Assembly: GCF_000954115.1 (NCBI RefSeq)
Contig: NZ_CP010797.1
Location: forward strand, 4,650,001 to 4,714,000
Direction: 5' to 3'
Source: Rhodococcus sp. B7740
GTDB taxonomy: Bacteria > Actinomycetota > Actinomycetes > Mycobacteriales > Mycobacteriaceae
Length of the DNA stretch: 64,000 bases
Under the pieces are notes generated by a model. It made no database searches. It saw only the letters and a program-made list of their open reading frames with translations, and was not told where the DNA came from. Below, one piece after another: positions 10,070 through 18,955 of this stretch (position 1 is its first letter; the number at the start of each line of letters is the position of its first letter). A program made the translations under genes and the position numbers.

Positions 10070-10891
10070 GTGAACGCAGTCGTCTCCTCGGTCGTGGAGT
10101 GGGTCCGCACCACCAACCGAGCGCCCGCGGTGGTCGGGGCGGTTCGGCGCGTGCGCCGCGCACTACCGGGTGACCCCACGTTCGGCGATCCCCTGTCGAT
10201 CGACGGTCCGGGCCGAGCCCTGGCCGTCGCCCGCGTCGCCGACAGGTTCCTGGCTGCGAACGGACTCGACGACGAACCCGGCGCGTCCCGCGAAGTGGGT
10301 CTCGGGGCGCTGCAGCTGTGGCAGGCGATCCTCGAACGCGCAGGCCGAGGCCGCGGTGAGCACGATGTCACCATCGTCTTCACCGACCTCGTCGGGTTCT
10401 CGTCCTGGTCGCTCCGGGCCGGCGACACCGCGACCCTGACGTTGCTGCGCAAGGTCTCCAAGGCCGTCGAACCCGAGGTCGCATTCCGCGGCGGCCACGT
10501 CGTCAAGAGGCTGGGCGACGGCATCATGGCGGTGTTCGCCGACGCGGGCAAAGCAGTCGACGCGGTCTTCGCGGCCCGAGAGGCACTGAAGGGCGTCGAC
10601 GTCGACGGCTACACCCCGACGATGCGCGTCGGCATCCACACCGGTAGCCCGCGTCAGGTGGGATCGGACTGGCTGGGCGTCGACGTCACCGTCGCCGCCC
10701 GGGTGATGCAGACCGGCGGCAACGGCAACGTGATGATCTCCGCGACTGCCCTCGAGGCGGTCCCGCCGGAGGTGCTCGACGCCTTGCATGTGGTCTCCAA
10801 GCCCTATCGCCGCAGCTTCTTCGCTCCGAAGATCAAGGGCGCACCCGACGACCTACGCATCCTCCGACTCGTGCAGTCGCCACAGCGGTGA
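10070..10891 (+). CDS. Class III adenylate/guanylate cyclase domain protein
   Basis: 273 residues from a GTG start, no membrane segment. The C-terminal half is a class III nucleotide cyclase domain. Metal-binding aspartates are Asp106 (VFTDLVGFSSWS) and Asp150 (KRLGDGIMAVF), and substrate-specifying Lys146 and Asp200 (SDWLG) fit ATP. The transition-state Arg211 is present (VAARVM), but the usual Asn four residues before it is Thr207, which would be expected to lower or alter activity. The N-terminal 95 residues are helical, with no domain recognised. Its 3' end overlaps convergent thiD by 39 bp. Activity needs an assay. Confidence 0.83.
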   Translation: MNAVVSSVVEWVRTTNRAPAVVGAVRRVRRALPGDPTFGDPLSIDGPGRALAVARVADRFLAANGLDDEPGASREVGLGALQLWQAILERAGRGRGEHDVTIVFTDLVGFSSWSLRAGDTATLTLLRKVSKAVEPEVAFRGGHVVKRLGDGIMAVFADAGKAVDAVFAAREALKGVDVDGYTPTMRVGIHTGSPRQVGSDWLGVDVTVAARVMQTGGNGNVMISATALEAVPPEVLDALHVVSKPYRRSFFAPKIKGAPDDLRILRLVQSPQR

Positions 10892-11707
10892 CACAGGTCC
10901 GTGGCCCGCGCCAAGATCGTAGGACGCGGCCAGGCAGCGGGTGACCCACTCCTTGCCGAACGCGACCGCGTCGGGCATGGAATAGCCGTGTGCCAGCGCC
11001 GACGCGATCGATGCGGCGAGGGTATCGCCGCCGCCGTGATCGTTGCCGGTGTCGATGCGCTCGCTGGTGAACTCGAGGAAGGTGTCGCCGTCGAACAGCA
11101 GGTCGGTGCTGTGCGTAGACGTCCGCAGGTGACCGCCCTTGACCAGGGCCCACTGCGCGCCCAACCCGTGCAGGGCCTCCGCGGCGCGGTGCGCGCTCGA
11201 GTCGTCGACCACGTCGATGCCGGTGATGAGCCGAACCTCGTCGAGGTTGGGGGTGACCAGCGAGGCGATGGGAAAGAGGGTGTGGCGGATGGCGTCGAGG
11301 GCTTCGGCGTGCAGCAGTGGGTCACCGTGCATCGACGCGCACACCGGATCGACGACCAGGGGAACCGGCTGATCTCGGCCGATACCCACCTCGGTGCACA
11401 CGGCCGTGACAGCTTCGATGATCGCGGTGGAGGCCAGCATTCCGGTCTTCGCTGCGCCGACCCCGATGTCGGAGACGACGGAGCGAACCTGCGCAGCGAC
11501 GACGTCCGGCGGAATCTCGTGGAAGCCCGTCACGCCAACGGTGTTCTGGACCGTGACCGCAGCGACGGCGACGCAGGCGTGGACACCCAGCAAGGCCATC
11601 GTTCGACTGTCCGCCTGAATTCCGGCTCCGCCGCCGGAGTCGGTTCCGGCGATGGTCAGCGCGCGGACGGGAGTCTCGCCGTTGGGCGTGAGCGGTAGGA
11701 ACTTCAC
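10853..11707 (-). CDS. thiD: Hydroxymethylpyrimidine (phosphate) kinase ThiD
   Basis: Phosphorylates HMP and HMP-P to feed ThiE. A ribokinase-fold protein, 284 residues from the GTG at 11707; the frame is open further upstream but similarity starts at RALTIAGTDSGGGAGIQAD. Other motifs: AVTVQNT, KTGMLAS, VVDPVCAS, VTPNLDE, and the nucleotide loop GGGDTLAASIA, where GGGDT replaces the usual GTGDT/GTGCT. No Shine-Dalgarno precedes the GTG, so a leaderless mRNA is possible. Separate from the riboswitch-controlled thiazole genes, as in mycobacteria. Confidence 0.92.
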   Translation of the reverse strand: MKFLPLTPNGETPVRALTIAGTDSGGGAGIQADSRTMALLGVHACVAVAAVTVQNTVGVTGFHEIPPDVVAAQVRSVVSDIGVGAAKTGMLASTAIIEAVTAVCTEVGIGRDQPVPLVVDPVCASMHGDPLLHAEALDAIRHTLFPIASLVTPNLDEVRLITGIDVVDDSSAHRAAEALHGLGAQWALVKGGHLRTSTHSTDLLFDGDTFLEFTSERIDTGNDHGGGDTLAASIASALAHGYSMPDAVAFGKEWVTRCLAASYDLGAGHGPVSPLWRLHESEDA

Positions 11708-11999
11708 GAGAGAAGACAGTACCGGCGGGCGGAGAGACGGGGGGTCGCTGCCGTCGACACGGATTGCCGAGCAGATGGCGAAAATATGGGCTGGCCTTGA
11801 ATGTTGTTGTATCACAACGTCGAACAGGGTCACTTATGATCCGTACCAGCATTGTTGTCGTGTTCGGCGGACGAACCTACGCATCCGAAGGTTTGTTGGT
11901 AGAAAAGGTGACAGACCCACCGTGCGCATGTTTAATAGTGGTACACGTCACATCGGTTTCACTCGTTCATCACTCCACACACAGCGAAGGAGGCGTCCC

Positions 12000-12326
12000 A
12001 TGCTGGCAAGTTCTCCTAGCGCTGATGTCTCGATCAACAAAGACCAGAACCGGTTCGAGCTTCGACTCAACGGCGATCTCGTCGGGATCGTCGGCTTCTA
12101 CGAGGTCGAGGGAAACGGCTCGCGCGCGACGCGTACTCATGTCGTGTCGTTCATGCACACGGTCGTCACCGAGGACTTCGGTCATCAAGGACTGGCCGGC
12201 ATTCTGGTGCGTCGCGCGCTCGACAGTGCTCGGTCCTACGGCTGGAAGGTCAAGCCAGTCTGCACGTACGTGCAGCGCTTCGCCGCGGCCAACCCGGAGT
12301 ACAACGACATGCTCGTCGCGCTCTGA
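12000..12326 (+). CDS. Small GNAT-type N-acetyltransferase (YjdJ-like), copy 1
   Basis: 108-residue protein with the short GNAT fold of the YjdJ/acetyltransf_CG group. It contains NRFELRLNGDLVGIVGFYEV, then SFMHTVVTEDFGHQGLAGILVRRALD (the acetyl-CoA loop G-x-GLAG) and VKPVCTYVQRF near the end. The ATG at 12000 has a strong GAAGGAGG ribosome-binding site 6-7 bases ahead. Substrate unknown. A diverged paralogue follows about 100 bp downstream. Confidence 0.86.
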   Translation: MLASSPSADVSINKDQNRFELRLNGDLVGIVGFYEVEGNGSRATRTHVVSFMHTVVTEDFGHQGLAGILVRRALDSARSYGWKVKPVCTYVQRFAAANPEYNDMLVAL

Positions 12327-12430
12327 CGTTTCTTTCCCGAGTTGTCGACCGGTCACATTCAGGGCACGACTCGGCGACGATCGAGGCACTCGGCTCGCGC
12401 CACATGGACAACACTGGTCTCATAAGTGAC

Positions 12431-12784
12431 ATGAGTCACATACTTCCTCGACGAGTCGACGCGGTTGCCTCGGTCGATCGACCCGTCGTTCGCATCGAGG
12501 ACGACGTCGATCACAACAGGTTCGATCTTTTCGTCGACGACGAACTCGTCGGCATTCTCGGATATCGCTTCGGTGAGGGCGACGACGGCGGCGTCGGCCC
12601 GGTCGTCGCACTCATGCACACCGTCGTCAAAGAGGAATACGGCGACCGCGGGTGGGCGGGAGTGCTGGTGCGAGCCTCGCTCAACACCGCTCGCGATCGA
12701 CAGTGGCGCATCGTCCCGATCTGCACCTACGTCCGGCGCTATCTGGCGCAGCACGAGGAATTCCTGGATCTGATCGCCGAATAG
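12431..12784 (+). CDS. Small GNAT-type N-acetyltransferase (YjdJ-like), copy 2
   Basis: 117 residues from the ATG at 12431, with an alternative in-frame ATG at 12404. Same layout as the gene just upstream: NRFDLFVDDELVGILGYRF, LMHTVVKEEYGDRGWAGVLVR and VPICTYVRRYL. The CoA loop carries RGWAG instead of QGLAG. The sequence CATAAG about 10 bases before 12431 and the lack of a Shine-Dalgarno suggest leaderless expression, which is why this start is preferred. Tandem paralogues imply a duplication followed by divergence. Confidence 0.8.
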   Translation: MSHILPRRVDAVASVDRPVVRIEDDVDHNRFDLFVDDELVGILGYRFGEGDDGGVGPVVALMHTVVKEEYGDRGWAGVLVRASLNTARDRQWRIVPICTYVRRYLAQHEEFLDLIAE

Positions 12785-12832
12785 AGAGCAGTGCTCTTGT
12801 TTTGTTGACGCATCGAGTGAATACTGCTTCCT

Positions 12833-13465
12833 GTGGAGAGCGCCGCTCTCGAAAGGTTGGCTTTACCGATGCGTGTAGCTCTGTATCTGTTCGTCGGAGT
12901 CATGTTCGCCGCATATCCCGCACTTCGCCCCTACTCGGACGAGGAAGGCACCGCGGGAGCCGACGCGTTCGCATCCTCGAATTGGGTGCTCGCCCACACC
13001 TTCGCCATGCTCGGCTTCGTCGCGCTCGCTCTGACCGTGCTCTACGCCGGTCGACGGTCCGATCTTGCGGTCGTGACCACCTGGATCGGCGTCGGGTTGG
13101 TGCTGCCATACTACGGCGCAGAAACCTTTGCCCTGCATGCGCTGGGTGTCGATGCCGTACAGAACGCGAACCCGGGCCTGATCGATCTCGCCGACCCGAT
13201 TCGGTACTCGCTCGTGCAGTCCGTCATGTTCGGGCTCGGACTGGTGCTGATCGGCGTCGGGCTGGTGGCATTCGCTCTACGCAACCGCTATGCCGCGATG
13301 CTCGCTGCAGGTTTCGTGCTGTTTCTCCCGCAGTTCTACACCCCGCCGGCCGTGCGGATCGCGCACGGAGTGCTGATCGCCGTCGGGGCGATTGTTGCCG
13401 CCAGGGCCGTGGCGAACAGGTCGGCAGACGCTGCTCAGCCGATCTCCACGATCACCGGAGCGTGA
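12833..13465 (+). CDS. Polytopic membrane protein, function unknown
   Basis: 210 residues from a GTG start, with about five or six membrane segments (residues about 13-30, 50-68, 80-95, 128-150, 155-172, 180-198). The loop after the first segment is acidic (YSDEEGTAGADAF). No family is recognised. The 3' end overlaps the convergent xthA by 31 bp. Confidence 0.7.
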   Translation: MESAALERLALPMRVALYLFVGVMFAAYPALRPYSDEEGTAGADAFASSNWVLAHTFAMLGFVALALTVLYAGRRSDLAVVTTWIGVGLVLPYYGAETFALHALGVDAVQNANPGLIDLADPIRYSLVQSVMFGLGLVLIGVGLVAFALRNRYAAMLAAGFVLFLPQFYTPPAVRIAHGVLIAVGAIVAARAVANRSADAAQPISTITGA

Positions 13466-14235
13466 TCGCTGGCTCCCTTGCCCTTGCGCTCCTCGCGGTC
13501 GATCGACGCACCGGTCACCCGAACCGCCAGAGCCGGGGAGGTCAACGCCATATCAATGCGCAGACCCTGCTTCTTGGGGAACCGCAACTGCGTGTAGTCC
13601 CAGTACGTGTACGTCCTGGGCTCGGGGGTGAACTGCCGCGTCACCTCGGTGAAGCCGGCGTCACCGAACGCGGTGAAGGCGTCGCGCTCGGCCTGCGAGG
13701 TGTGGGTCTTGCCCTCGAACAGAGCCGGATCCCAGACGTCGTCGTCGGTGGGCGCGATGTTCCAGTCGCCCACGAGTGCGATCTGCGCCTGCGGATCCGC
13801 TGCCACCCATGCCTGCGCGTCGGCCTTCAGCGCGGCGAGCCACTCGAGCTTGTAGGTGTAGTGCGGATCGGCGAGCTCGCGGCCGTTCGGCACGTACAGG
13901 CTCCACACGCGCACCCCGTCGCACGTGGCCCCGATGGCGCGCGCCTCCTGGGCGGGGTCGATCTCGGGATCCTTGCTGAACCCGGGCTGATCCTCGAAGC
14001 CGACCTGGACATCGTCCAGGCCGACGCGGGATGCGATCGCGACGCCGTTCCACTGACTCAACCCGACGTGGGCCACCTCGTACCCGATATCGGTGAACCG
14101 CTCGTAGGGAAACTGTGCGTCCTTGCACTTGGTTTCCTGCATCGCCAGGACATCGACATCGGATCGCTGCAGCCAATCGACGATTCGATCCTGACGAGAG
14201 CGGACGGAGTTCACATTCCAAGTAGCCAAGCGCAC
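13435..14235 (-). CDS. xthA: Exodeoxyribonuclease III / AP endonuclease
   Basis: 266 residues from the GTG at 14235 (sequence RLATWNVNSVRSR). Exonuclease-endonuclease-phosphatase fold with the catalytic signatures AMQETKCKD (metal-binding Glu), LYVPNG, LVGDWNIAPTD (Asp/Asn pair) and the C-terminal SDHAPVIVEI (Asp-His). It repairs abasic sites and trims 3' ends in base-excision repair. Start is 11 bp after the stop of the upstream GNAT gene, so it is probably in the def-GNAT-xthA operon, as in Rv0429c-Rv0427c. Confidence 0.93.
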   Translation of the reverse strand: MRLATWNVNSVRSRQDRIVDWLQRSDVDVLAMQETKCKDAQFPYERFTDIGYEVAHVGLSQWNGVAIASRVGLDDVQVGFEDQPGFSKDPEIDPAQEARAIGATCDGVRVWSLYVPNGRELADPHYTYKLEWLAALKADAQAWVAADPQAQIALVGDWNIAPTDDDVWDPALFEGKTHTSQAERDAFTAFGDAGFTEVTRQFTPEPRTYTYWDYTQLRFPKKQGLRIDMALTSPALAVRVTGASIDREERKGKGASDHAPVIVEIG

Positions 14236-14246
14236 GGAGAGGAACC

Positions 14247-15206
14247 CTATCGAACGGCCCCGACAGGGTTCGGACCCATCGCGCTCTCGGGCCGGGCATA
14301 GCGATAGCGATGATGGTCGGCGAAGCCGAGGTCTCGGTACAGGGCAACGGCTCGGGTGTTCTCGACCGCCACCTGCAGGTACGAGTGCGTCGCGCCGTGC
14401 TCGCGTCCCCAGCGCACCAGTTCTCCGCACATCAGGGTGCCGAGCCCGTTGCGCCGATGCTCGGGGGAGACCCAGAGCGAGGTCAGTCCCACCCAGCAGC
14501 GACCGTCCGGGGCGGTGGTCACCGCGGCACGACCGACCGCGGCTACCGACGACGAGCGCGCGCCGATCATCCCGAAACCGAGGGTTCCGCCCCGAACCGC
14601 CGAGACCACCTCCGCTGCGCCCGCGGGAGCCGCGTGGCCCTGGTAGTACAGGCGATCCAACCACTGTCGTGACGGTTCCGAGGTGACGGTGATCGCCGAG
14701 TCACCCTCGCGTAGAACGAGATCGGAGATGTCTGCCGCCATGACGGCACTTTCGTTGTACGTCGACCAACCCGCCGGAGGAGTGCCGAGGCGATCGGGAA
14801 GGGCGAGCGTCGGCGGTAATCCGCGAGCGGCGTATCGGGCTGTGATGCGCGCCAGCGTCTCTGGTGCCGTCGACGCTCCGGGCTCGAGCGGCACGGCCGA
14901 ATTGGCGCGGCCGGTGAACCCGTGACCGAAACGCAGTTGCCAGCCGTCGATCCATTCCCGCTCGACGCCAGGCCAGCCGTCGGCAGCGGCGGCTTCGAGC
15001 GAGCGGATCTCCGAGGTTCGAATCGGCCTGGGCCCCAGGGGTTTCAACGCCACGACTCGGTCGGCGGCAACCTGAACCAGTGTGCCGTCCCGGCCGCGCA
15101 CCGAGACCGCGCCGGCGTCACTGGACACCAGTTCACCGATCACGTCCGTCATCGGGTGGGTCTGGCCGGGTGGCAACCGATAGCGAAGCATCACCCGCGT
15201 ACCCAC
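14247..15206 (-). CDS. GNAT family N-acetyltransferase (Rv0428c-like)
   Basis: 319 residues from the GTG at 15206; an ATG at 15191 is an alternative. The N-terminal 60 residues form a small beta-rich region (GTRVMLRYRLPPG, then DAGAVSVRGRDGTLVQVAADRVV). After a linker comes a GNAT domain whose acetyl-CoA loop is SPEHRRNGLGTLMC, followed by QVAVENTRAVALYRDLGF. Lies between def and xthA, matching the M. tuberculosis order. Substrate unknown. Confidence 0.87.
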   Translation of the reverse strand: MGTRVMLRYRLPPGQTHPMTDVIGELVSSDAGAVSVRGRDGTLVQVAADRVVALKPLGPRPIRTSEIRSLEAAAADGWPGVEREWIDGWQLRFGHGFTGRANSAVPLEPGASTAPETLARITARYAARGLPPTLALPDRLGTPPAGWSTYNESAVMAADISDLVLREGDSAITVTSEPSRQWLDRLYYQGHAAPAGAAEVVSAVRGGTLGFGMIGARSSSVAAVGRAAVTTAPDGRCWVGLTSLWVSPEHRRNGLGTLMCGELVRWGREHGATHSYLQVAVENTRAVALYRDLGFADHHRYRYARPESAMGPNPVGAVR

Positions 15207-15214
15207 CGGGACGG

Positions 15215-15817
15215 TCAGTCGTCGTCCTCGTCGTCGTGGCCGAACGGGTCGTCCACCGTGCCGGGTGTCCAGCTCAGTCCGGGCACGCCCCACCCGGCGC
15301 GCTTGATGGCCTTCTTGGCCGCCCGCGCATGCCGTCCGATGAGCACGTCGGTGTAGAGGAAACCGTCGAGATGACCCACCTCGTGCTGGAGCATCCGAGC
15401 GAAGAAGCCGCGGCCCTCGATGTCGACGGGATCACCCTTGGCGTCCGTACCGGTCACCCGAGCCCACTCGGCGCGCCCGGTGGGGTGCTGCTCGCCGGGA
15501 ACGGACAGGCAGCCCTCGTCGTCGTCATCGGGATCGGGCATCGTCTCCGGAATTTCCGACGTCTCGAGCACCGGGTTGACGACCTCGCCGCGGCGGCGGA
15601 AGATCTTGCCGTCCTCGCCTTGATCGGGGCAGTCGTAGATGAACAGACGCTTGCCGACGCCCACCTGATTCGCGGCGAGACCGACGCCGTTCGCGGCGGC
15701 CAACGTCTCGTACATGTCGGCGATCAGCTCGGCCAGCTCGGCGGGTGACTCGGTGACGGGTGCGGTTGCGGTGTGCAGCACCGGATCGCCGACGATCCGG
15801 ATGGGAAGAATTGCCAT
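15215..15817 (-). CDS. def: Peptide deformylase
   Basis: Removes the formyl group from new polypeptides. 200 residues from the ATG at 15817. All three family motifs are intact: GVGLAANQ (residues 44-51), EGCLSVPG with metal ligand Cys103, and HEVGHLDG with His145, Glu146 and His149. The insert of acidic residues before motif 2 (PDPDDDDEG) is typical of mycobacterial-type deformylases. The C-terminal tail is also acidic. First gene of the def-GNAT-xthA run; divergent from the DUF3263 gene across 242 bp. Confidence 0.95.
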   Translation of the reverse strand: MAILPIRIVGDPVLHTATAPVTESPAELAELIADMYETLAAANGVGLAANQVGVGKRLFIYDCPDQGEDGKIFRRRGEVVNPVLETSEIPETMPDPDDDDEGCLSVPGEQHPTGRAEWARVTGTDAKGDPVDIEGRGFFARMLQHEVGHLDGFLYTDVLIGRHARAAKKAIKRAGWGVPGLSWTPGTVDDPFGHDDEDDD

Positions 15818-16059
15818 GGTCGACAAGGATAGTAGGTGGCGCATGTGGTCGGGTTCGCTGCCGGTGTTCGCCGAACACGCCACGCGCCGGTACCTCGCGG
15901 GAGCCGTGCTCGAGCCGTCGAACGTGGTTGAATGATCCCCGAAGTACAACCGTGTAATTCGGTCGGTGCTCCTTTGGGTGCCGGCAGTGCTGGGGGAAGC
16001 AGATTTCTCCGGGTGGGTGATCCTGCAGACCCGAGGAAGTCGAGAAGTCGAGGAGTGGG

Positions 16060-16398
16060 ATGGACGGCGCAGCAGCGCGTGACTCGAACCAGTCTCAGCA
16101 ACCGGGAAGTTCGGACGGCTCACAGGATCCGAACGAGGTCGGTGCGGACGGACTGAGTCGACGAGAGCACGACATCCTGTCCTTCGAGCGGCAGTGGTGG
16201 AAGTACGCCGGGGCGAAGGAAGAGGCCATCAAGGAACTCTTCTCCATGTCGGCAACCCGCTACTACCAGATCCTGAACGCGTTGGTCGATCGTCCCGAGG
16301 CACTTGCCGCTGATCCGATGCTGGTCAAGCGCCTGCGCCGGTTGCGTGCGAGTCGGCAGAAGGCTCGTGCGGCACGTCGACTCGGGTTCGACGTCTGA
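16060..16398 (+). CDS. DUF3263 protein (Rv0430-like)
   Basis: 112 residues. A disordered 30-residue N-terminus is followed by a compact helical domain, [23 protein letters not shown], then [17 protein letters not shown], which resembles a helix-turn-helix. A basic tail ([18 protein letters not shown]) suggests DNA or nucleic acid contact. Conserved in mycolic-acid bacteria next to virR; the exact role is not known. Good GAGGAG site ahead of the ATG. Confidence 0.85.
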   Translation: MDGAAARDSNQSQQPGSSDGSQDPNEVGADGLSRREHDILSFERQWWKYAGAKEEAIKELFSMSATRYYQILNALVDRPEALAADPMLVKRLRRLRASRQKARAARRLGFDV

Positions 16399-16456
16399 GC
16401 AGGTCCTCGAGTTCCGTGTGCTGGGTCGCCGTCGACGGTCGGCTAGGGTCGACTAC

Positions 16457-16990
16457 GTGAGCAGCCCGAACCCGGAACAGACCGGGCCACCACTCCGTGC
16501 CCTGGCCATGGTGTTGATCTCGCTCGCGATCCTGTTCGCGGCGATCGGCGCGTTGTCGCTGACGGGTTCCGATTCCGACAACTCGGCCGCCGAGCCCGCC
16601 GCCGAGACGATGAGTGCACCGGCTGCGGTAGCACCCACCGCACAGGCTCCGGCCGCTCAGGTGCCGGCAGGTGACGCGACCACCAGCAGCGCGCCGACCA
16701 CCACCACCTCGGGCACCCCCGCCGACGTCGAAGTGCGGGTTCTGAACAACTCCAACATCTCCGGTCTCGCGGCAGGCACCGCAAGTACGTTGACCGCCGA
16801 GGGATGGACCGTCGCCGAGACCGGCAACTTCAGCGAAGCCCAGTTCGCTCAGACCGCGGTGTACTACGGCACCGCGGCAGGCGAGGAACAGGCCGCGCAG
16901 ACGATCGCCACGCAGCTCGGAGTCCCGGCCGAACCCAAGCCGACCTCACTCGAATCCACGGCAGGCGTCGTCGTCATCGTGACTCAGTAG
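16457..16990 (+). CDS. virR: VirR-like membrane protein with LytR C-terminal domain
   Basis: 177 residues from a GTG. One membrane helix near residues 14-36 (MVLISLAILFAAIGALSL) anchors a Ser/Thr/Pro/Ala-rich linker and an extracytoplasmic LytR_C domain (VEVRVLNNSNISGLAAGTASTL to the C-terminus). Matches Rv0431 in position and layout. In M. tuberculosis that protein influences vesicle release and cell-envelope architecture. No catalytic LCP domain is present. Confidence 0.85.
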   Translation: MSSPNPEQTGPPLRALAMVLISLAILFAAIGALSLTGSDSDNSAAEPAAETMSAPAAVAPTAQAPAAQVPAGDATTSSAPTTTTSGTPADVEVRVLNNSNISGLAAGTASTLTAEGWTVAETGNFSEAQFAQTAVYYGTAAGEEQAAQTIATQLGVPAEPKPTSLESTAGVVVIVTQ

Positions 16991-17103
16991 TCCTGCAGCG
17001 GCCAGTTGCACAGCATCGACTTCCGTGCCCGATTCGGCTGAATCGGTCGGCACGTTATCATTTTCGAGCCCGGCGAAACTGCCTGAAAGAGGAGCGATTT
17101 CCG

Positions 17104-17814
17104 ATGGACATGTTCAAGCGACGCACTGCTGCGACCCGATCGTTGCGTTACGTGGCCCCGGTCCTCGCGATCGCGGCGCTCGGGCTCTCCGCCTGCAGCA
17201 ACGGCGAGGTTCCGTCCGATGTCCCCGGAACCGTCCCTCCGGTCTGGACCGGCGAGGCCGATCCGTCGGCAGAAGCCGTGGCGGGTGACGGCCCGGCCGA
17301 GTCGGGCTCCGGCGACACCATCGAGGGCACACTGCGCGACGCCGGCGGTGCCGAGGTGGGCACGGTCTCGTTCGCGGCCGAGGGCGACAAGCTCACCGTC
17401 ACCGCCGAGGTCGAGGGCATGACCCCCGGCTTCCACGGCTTCCACGTCCATGCCGTCGCCGCCTGCGAGCCGAACTCCGTGGCACCGACCGGCGGAGATC
17501 CGGGCGCGTTCCTGTCCGCGGGTGGTCACCTGCAGGTCGACGGCCGCACGGAGCACCCGGCCAGCGGTGATCTGACGTCCATCCAGGTCGGCGAGGACGG
17601 CACCGGAATGCTCGTCACCACCACGGACGCGATCACACTCGACGATCTGCGTGCGGACGGTGCCGGAACCTCGGTGATCGTGCACGAGGGTGCCGACAAC
17701 TTCGCCAACATCCCGCCGCGATACACCCTGCCCGACGGTGCCGCTGTGCCGGACATGACGACTCTGATGACCGGCGACGCCGGCTCGCGGGCGGCATGCG
17801 CGGTACTGCAGTAG
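17104..17814 (+). CDS. sodC: Cu/Zn superoxide dismutase lipoprotein SodC
   Basis: 236 residues with a lipoprotein signal (LSAC, Cys31), so it acts at the cell surface against external superoxide. The Cu/Zn-SOD core runs from about residue 68. Copper-ligand motif GFHGFHVHAV, then GGHLQVDGRTEHPASGDL and VIVHEGADNF supply the other histidines, and two cysteines (ACEPNS, RAACAVL) can form the conserved disulfide. AGAGGAG ribosome site ahead of the ATG. Upstream, TATCAT at 17056 could be a -10 box, and CGATTC-GGCT-GAATCG at 17030-17045 is a small palindrome. Confidence 0.92.
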   Translation: MDMFKRRTAATRSLRYVAPVLAIAALGLSACSNGEVPSDVPGTVPPVWTGEADPSAEAVAGDGPAESGSGDTIEGTLRDAGGAEVGTVSFAAEGDKLTVTAEVEGMTPGFHGFHVHAVAACEPNSVAPTGGDPGAFLSAGGHLQVDGRTEHPASGDLTSIQVGEDGTGMLVTTTDAITLDDLRADGAGTSVIVHEGADNFANIPPRYTLPDGAAVPDMTTLMTGDAGSRAACAVLQ

Positions 17815-17815
17815 T

Positions 17816-18946
17816 TTGAACGCTCCCCGGATCGACTTCGCGAGTTCACCGCGCCCGACGCTCGGCGTCGAGTGGGAGATCGCGCTGGTCGACAAGAACA
17901 CGCGGGACCTGGTCAACTCCGCCGAGGCGGTCATGGACGGTGTCCGCGATCTCGCCGGGGACACCCCGCGGGTGACCAAGGAACTGCTGCGCAACACCGT
18001 CGAACTCGTCACCGGAGTGTGCGAGAACGTCGGGGAGGCCATGGAGGACCTCGGCGGCTCCCTGGAGTTGGTGCGGCGCGCCGCGGACCCATTGGGCATC
18101 GATCTGTTCTCGGCGGGCACTCATCCGTTCGCCGAGTGGTCCACCCAGCAGCTCACCAGTTCTCCGAGCTACGACGAGCTGATCGCTCGTACCCAGTGGT
18201 GGGGTCGGCAGATGCTGATCTGGGGTGTGCACGTGCACGTGGGTGTGTCGTCTCCCGACAAGGTCTTTCCCATTCTCAACTCGCTGCTGCTGCAGTACCC
18301 GCACCTGCTGGCGCTGTCGGCGTCCTCACCGATCTGGGCGGGCAACGACACCGGCTACGCCAGCAACAGGGCACTGATGTTCCAGCAGCTGCCGACCGCC
18401 GGTCTGCCGTTCCAGTTCGAGGACTGGTCGCAGTTCGAGGGCTTCGTCCGTGATCAGCTCAAGACCGGCGTCATCGAGCAGCTCGGCGGTATGCACTGGG
18501 ACATCCGTCCTGCTCCCAAGTGGGGCACGATCGAGGTTCGGGTGTGCGACGGGGCGTCGACCAAGCGGGAGCTCGCGGCTCTCGTCGCGTTGACACACTG
18601 CCTCATCGTCCATCTCGACGAACGTCTCGAAGCGGGTGAGACCCTGCCGTCGATACCGCCGTGGCACGTCCAGGAGAACAAGTGGCGGGCCGCCCGATAC
18701 GGCCTCGATGCCGAGATCATCCTCGACTCCGACAGCAACGAACGGCTGGTCACCGACGATCTGCACGATCTGCTCGAGAAGCTGACGCCGACGGCCGTCC
18801 GACTGAACTGCGTCGACGAACTGGCAGCAGTGGCCGACATTCCCCGGCGGGGGGCGTCGTACCAACGTCAGCGGGCGGTGGCCGCGCAATCGGGCGGCGA
18901 CCTGCGAGCCGTCGTCGAATCGTTGGTCACCGACCTCCGATCCTGA
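17816..18946 (+). CDS. YbdK-family glutamate-cysteine ligase-like carboxylate-amine ligase
   Basis: 376 residues, the family's usual length, from a TTG start one base after the sodC stop. ATP-dependent gamma-glutamyl ligase fold (GCS2): TLGVEWEIALVD at the N-terminus, KELLRNTVELVTGVC, GVHVHVGVSS, and WDIRPAPKWGTIEVRVCDG near residue 230. Homologous to Rv0433, which also follows sodC. YbdK proteins have weak glutamate-cysteine ligase activity in E. coli; the true substrates are unknown. Translation probably depends on coupling to sodC. Confidence 0.9.
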   Translation: MNAPRIDFASSPRPTLGVEWEIALVDKNTRDLVNSAEAVMDGVRDLAGDTPRVTKELLRNTVELVTGVCENVGEAMEDLGGSLELVRRAADPLGIDLFSAGTHPFAEWSTQQLTSSPSYDELIARTQWWGRQMLIWGVHVHVGVSSPDKVFPILNSLLLQYPHLLALSASSPIWAGNDTGYASNRALMFQQLPTAGLPFQFEDWSQFEGFVRDQLKTGVIEQLGGMHWDIRPAPKWGTIEVRVCDGASTKRELAALVALTHCLIVHLDERLEAGETLPSIPPWHVQENKWRAARYGLDAEIILDSDSNERLVTDDLHDLLEKLTPTAVRLNCVDELAAVADIPRRGASYQRQRAVAAQSGGDLRAVVESLVTDLRS

Positions 18947-18955
18947 TCCGCTCGC

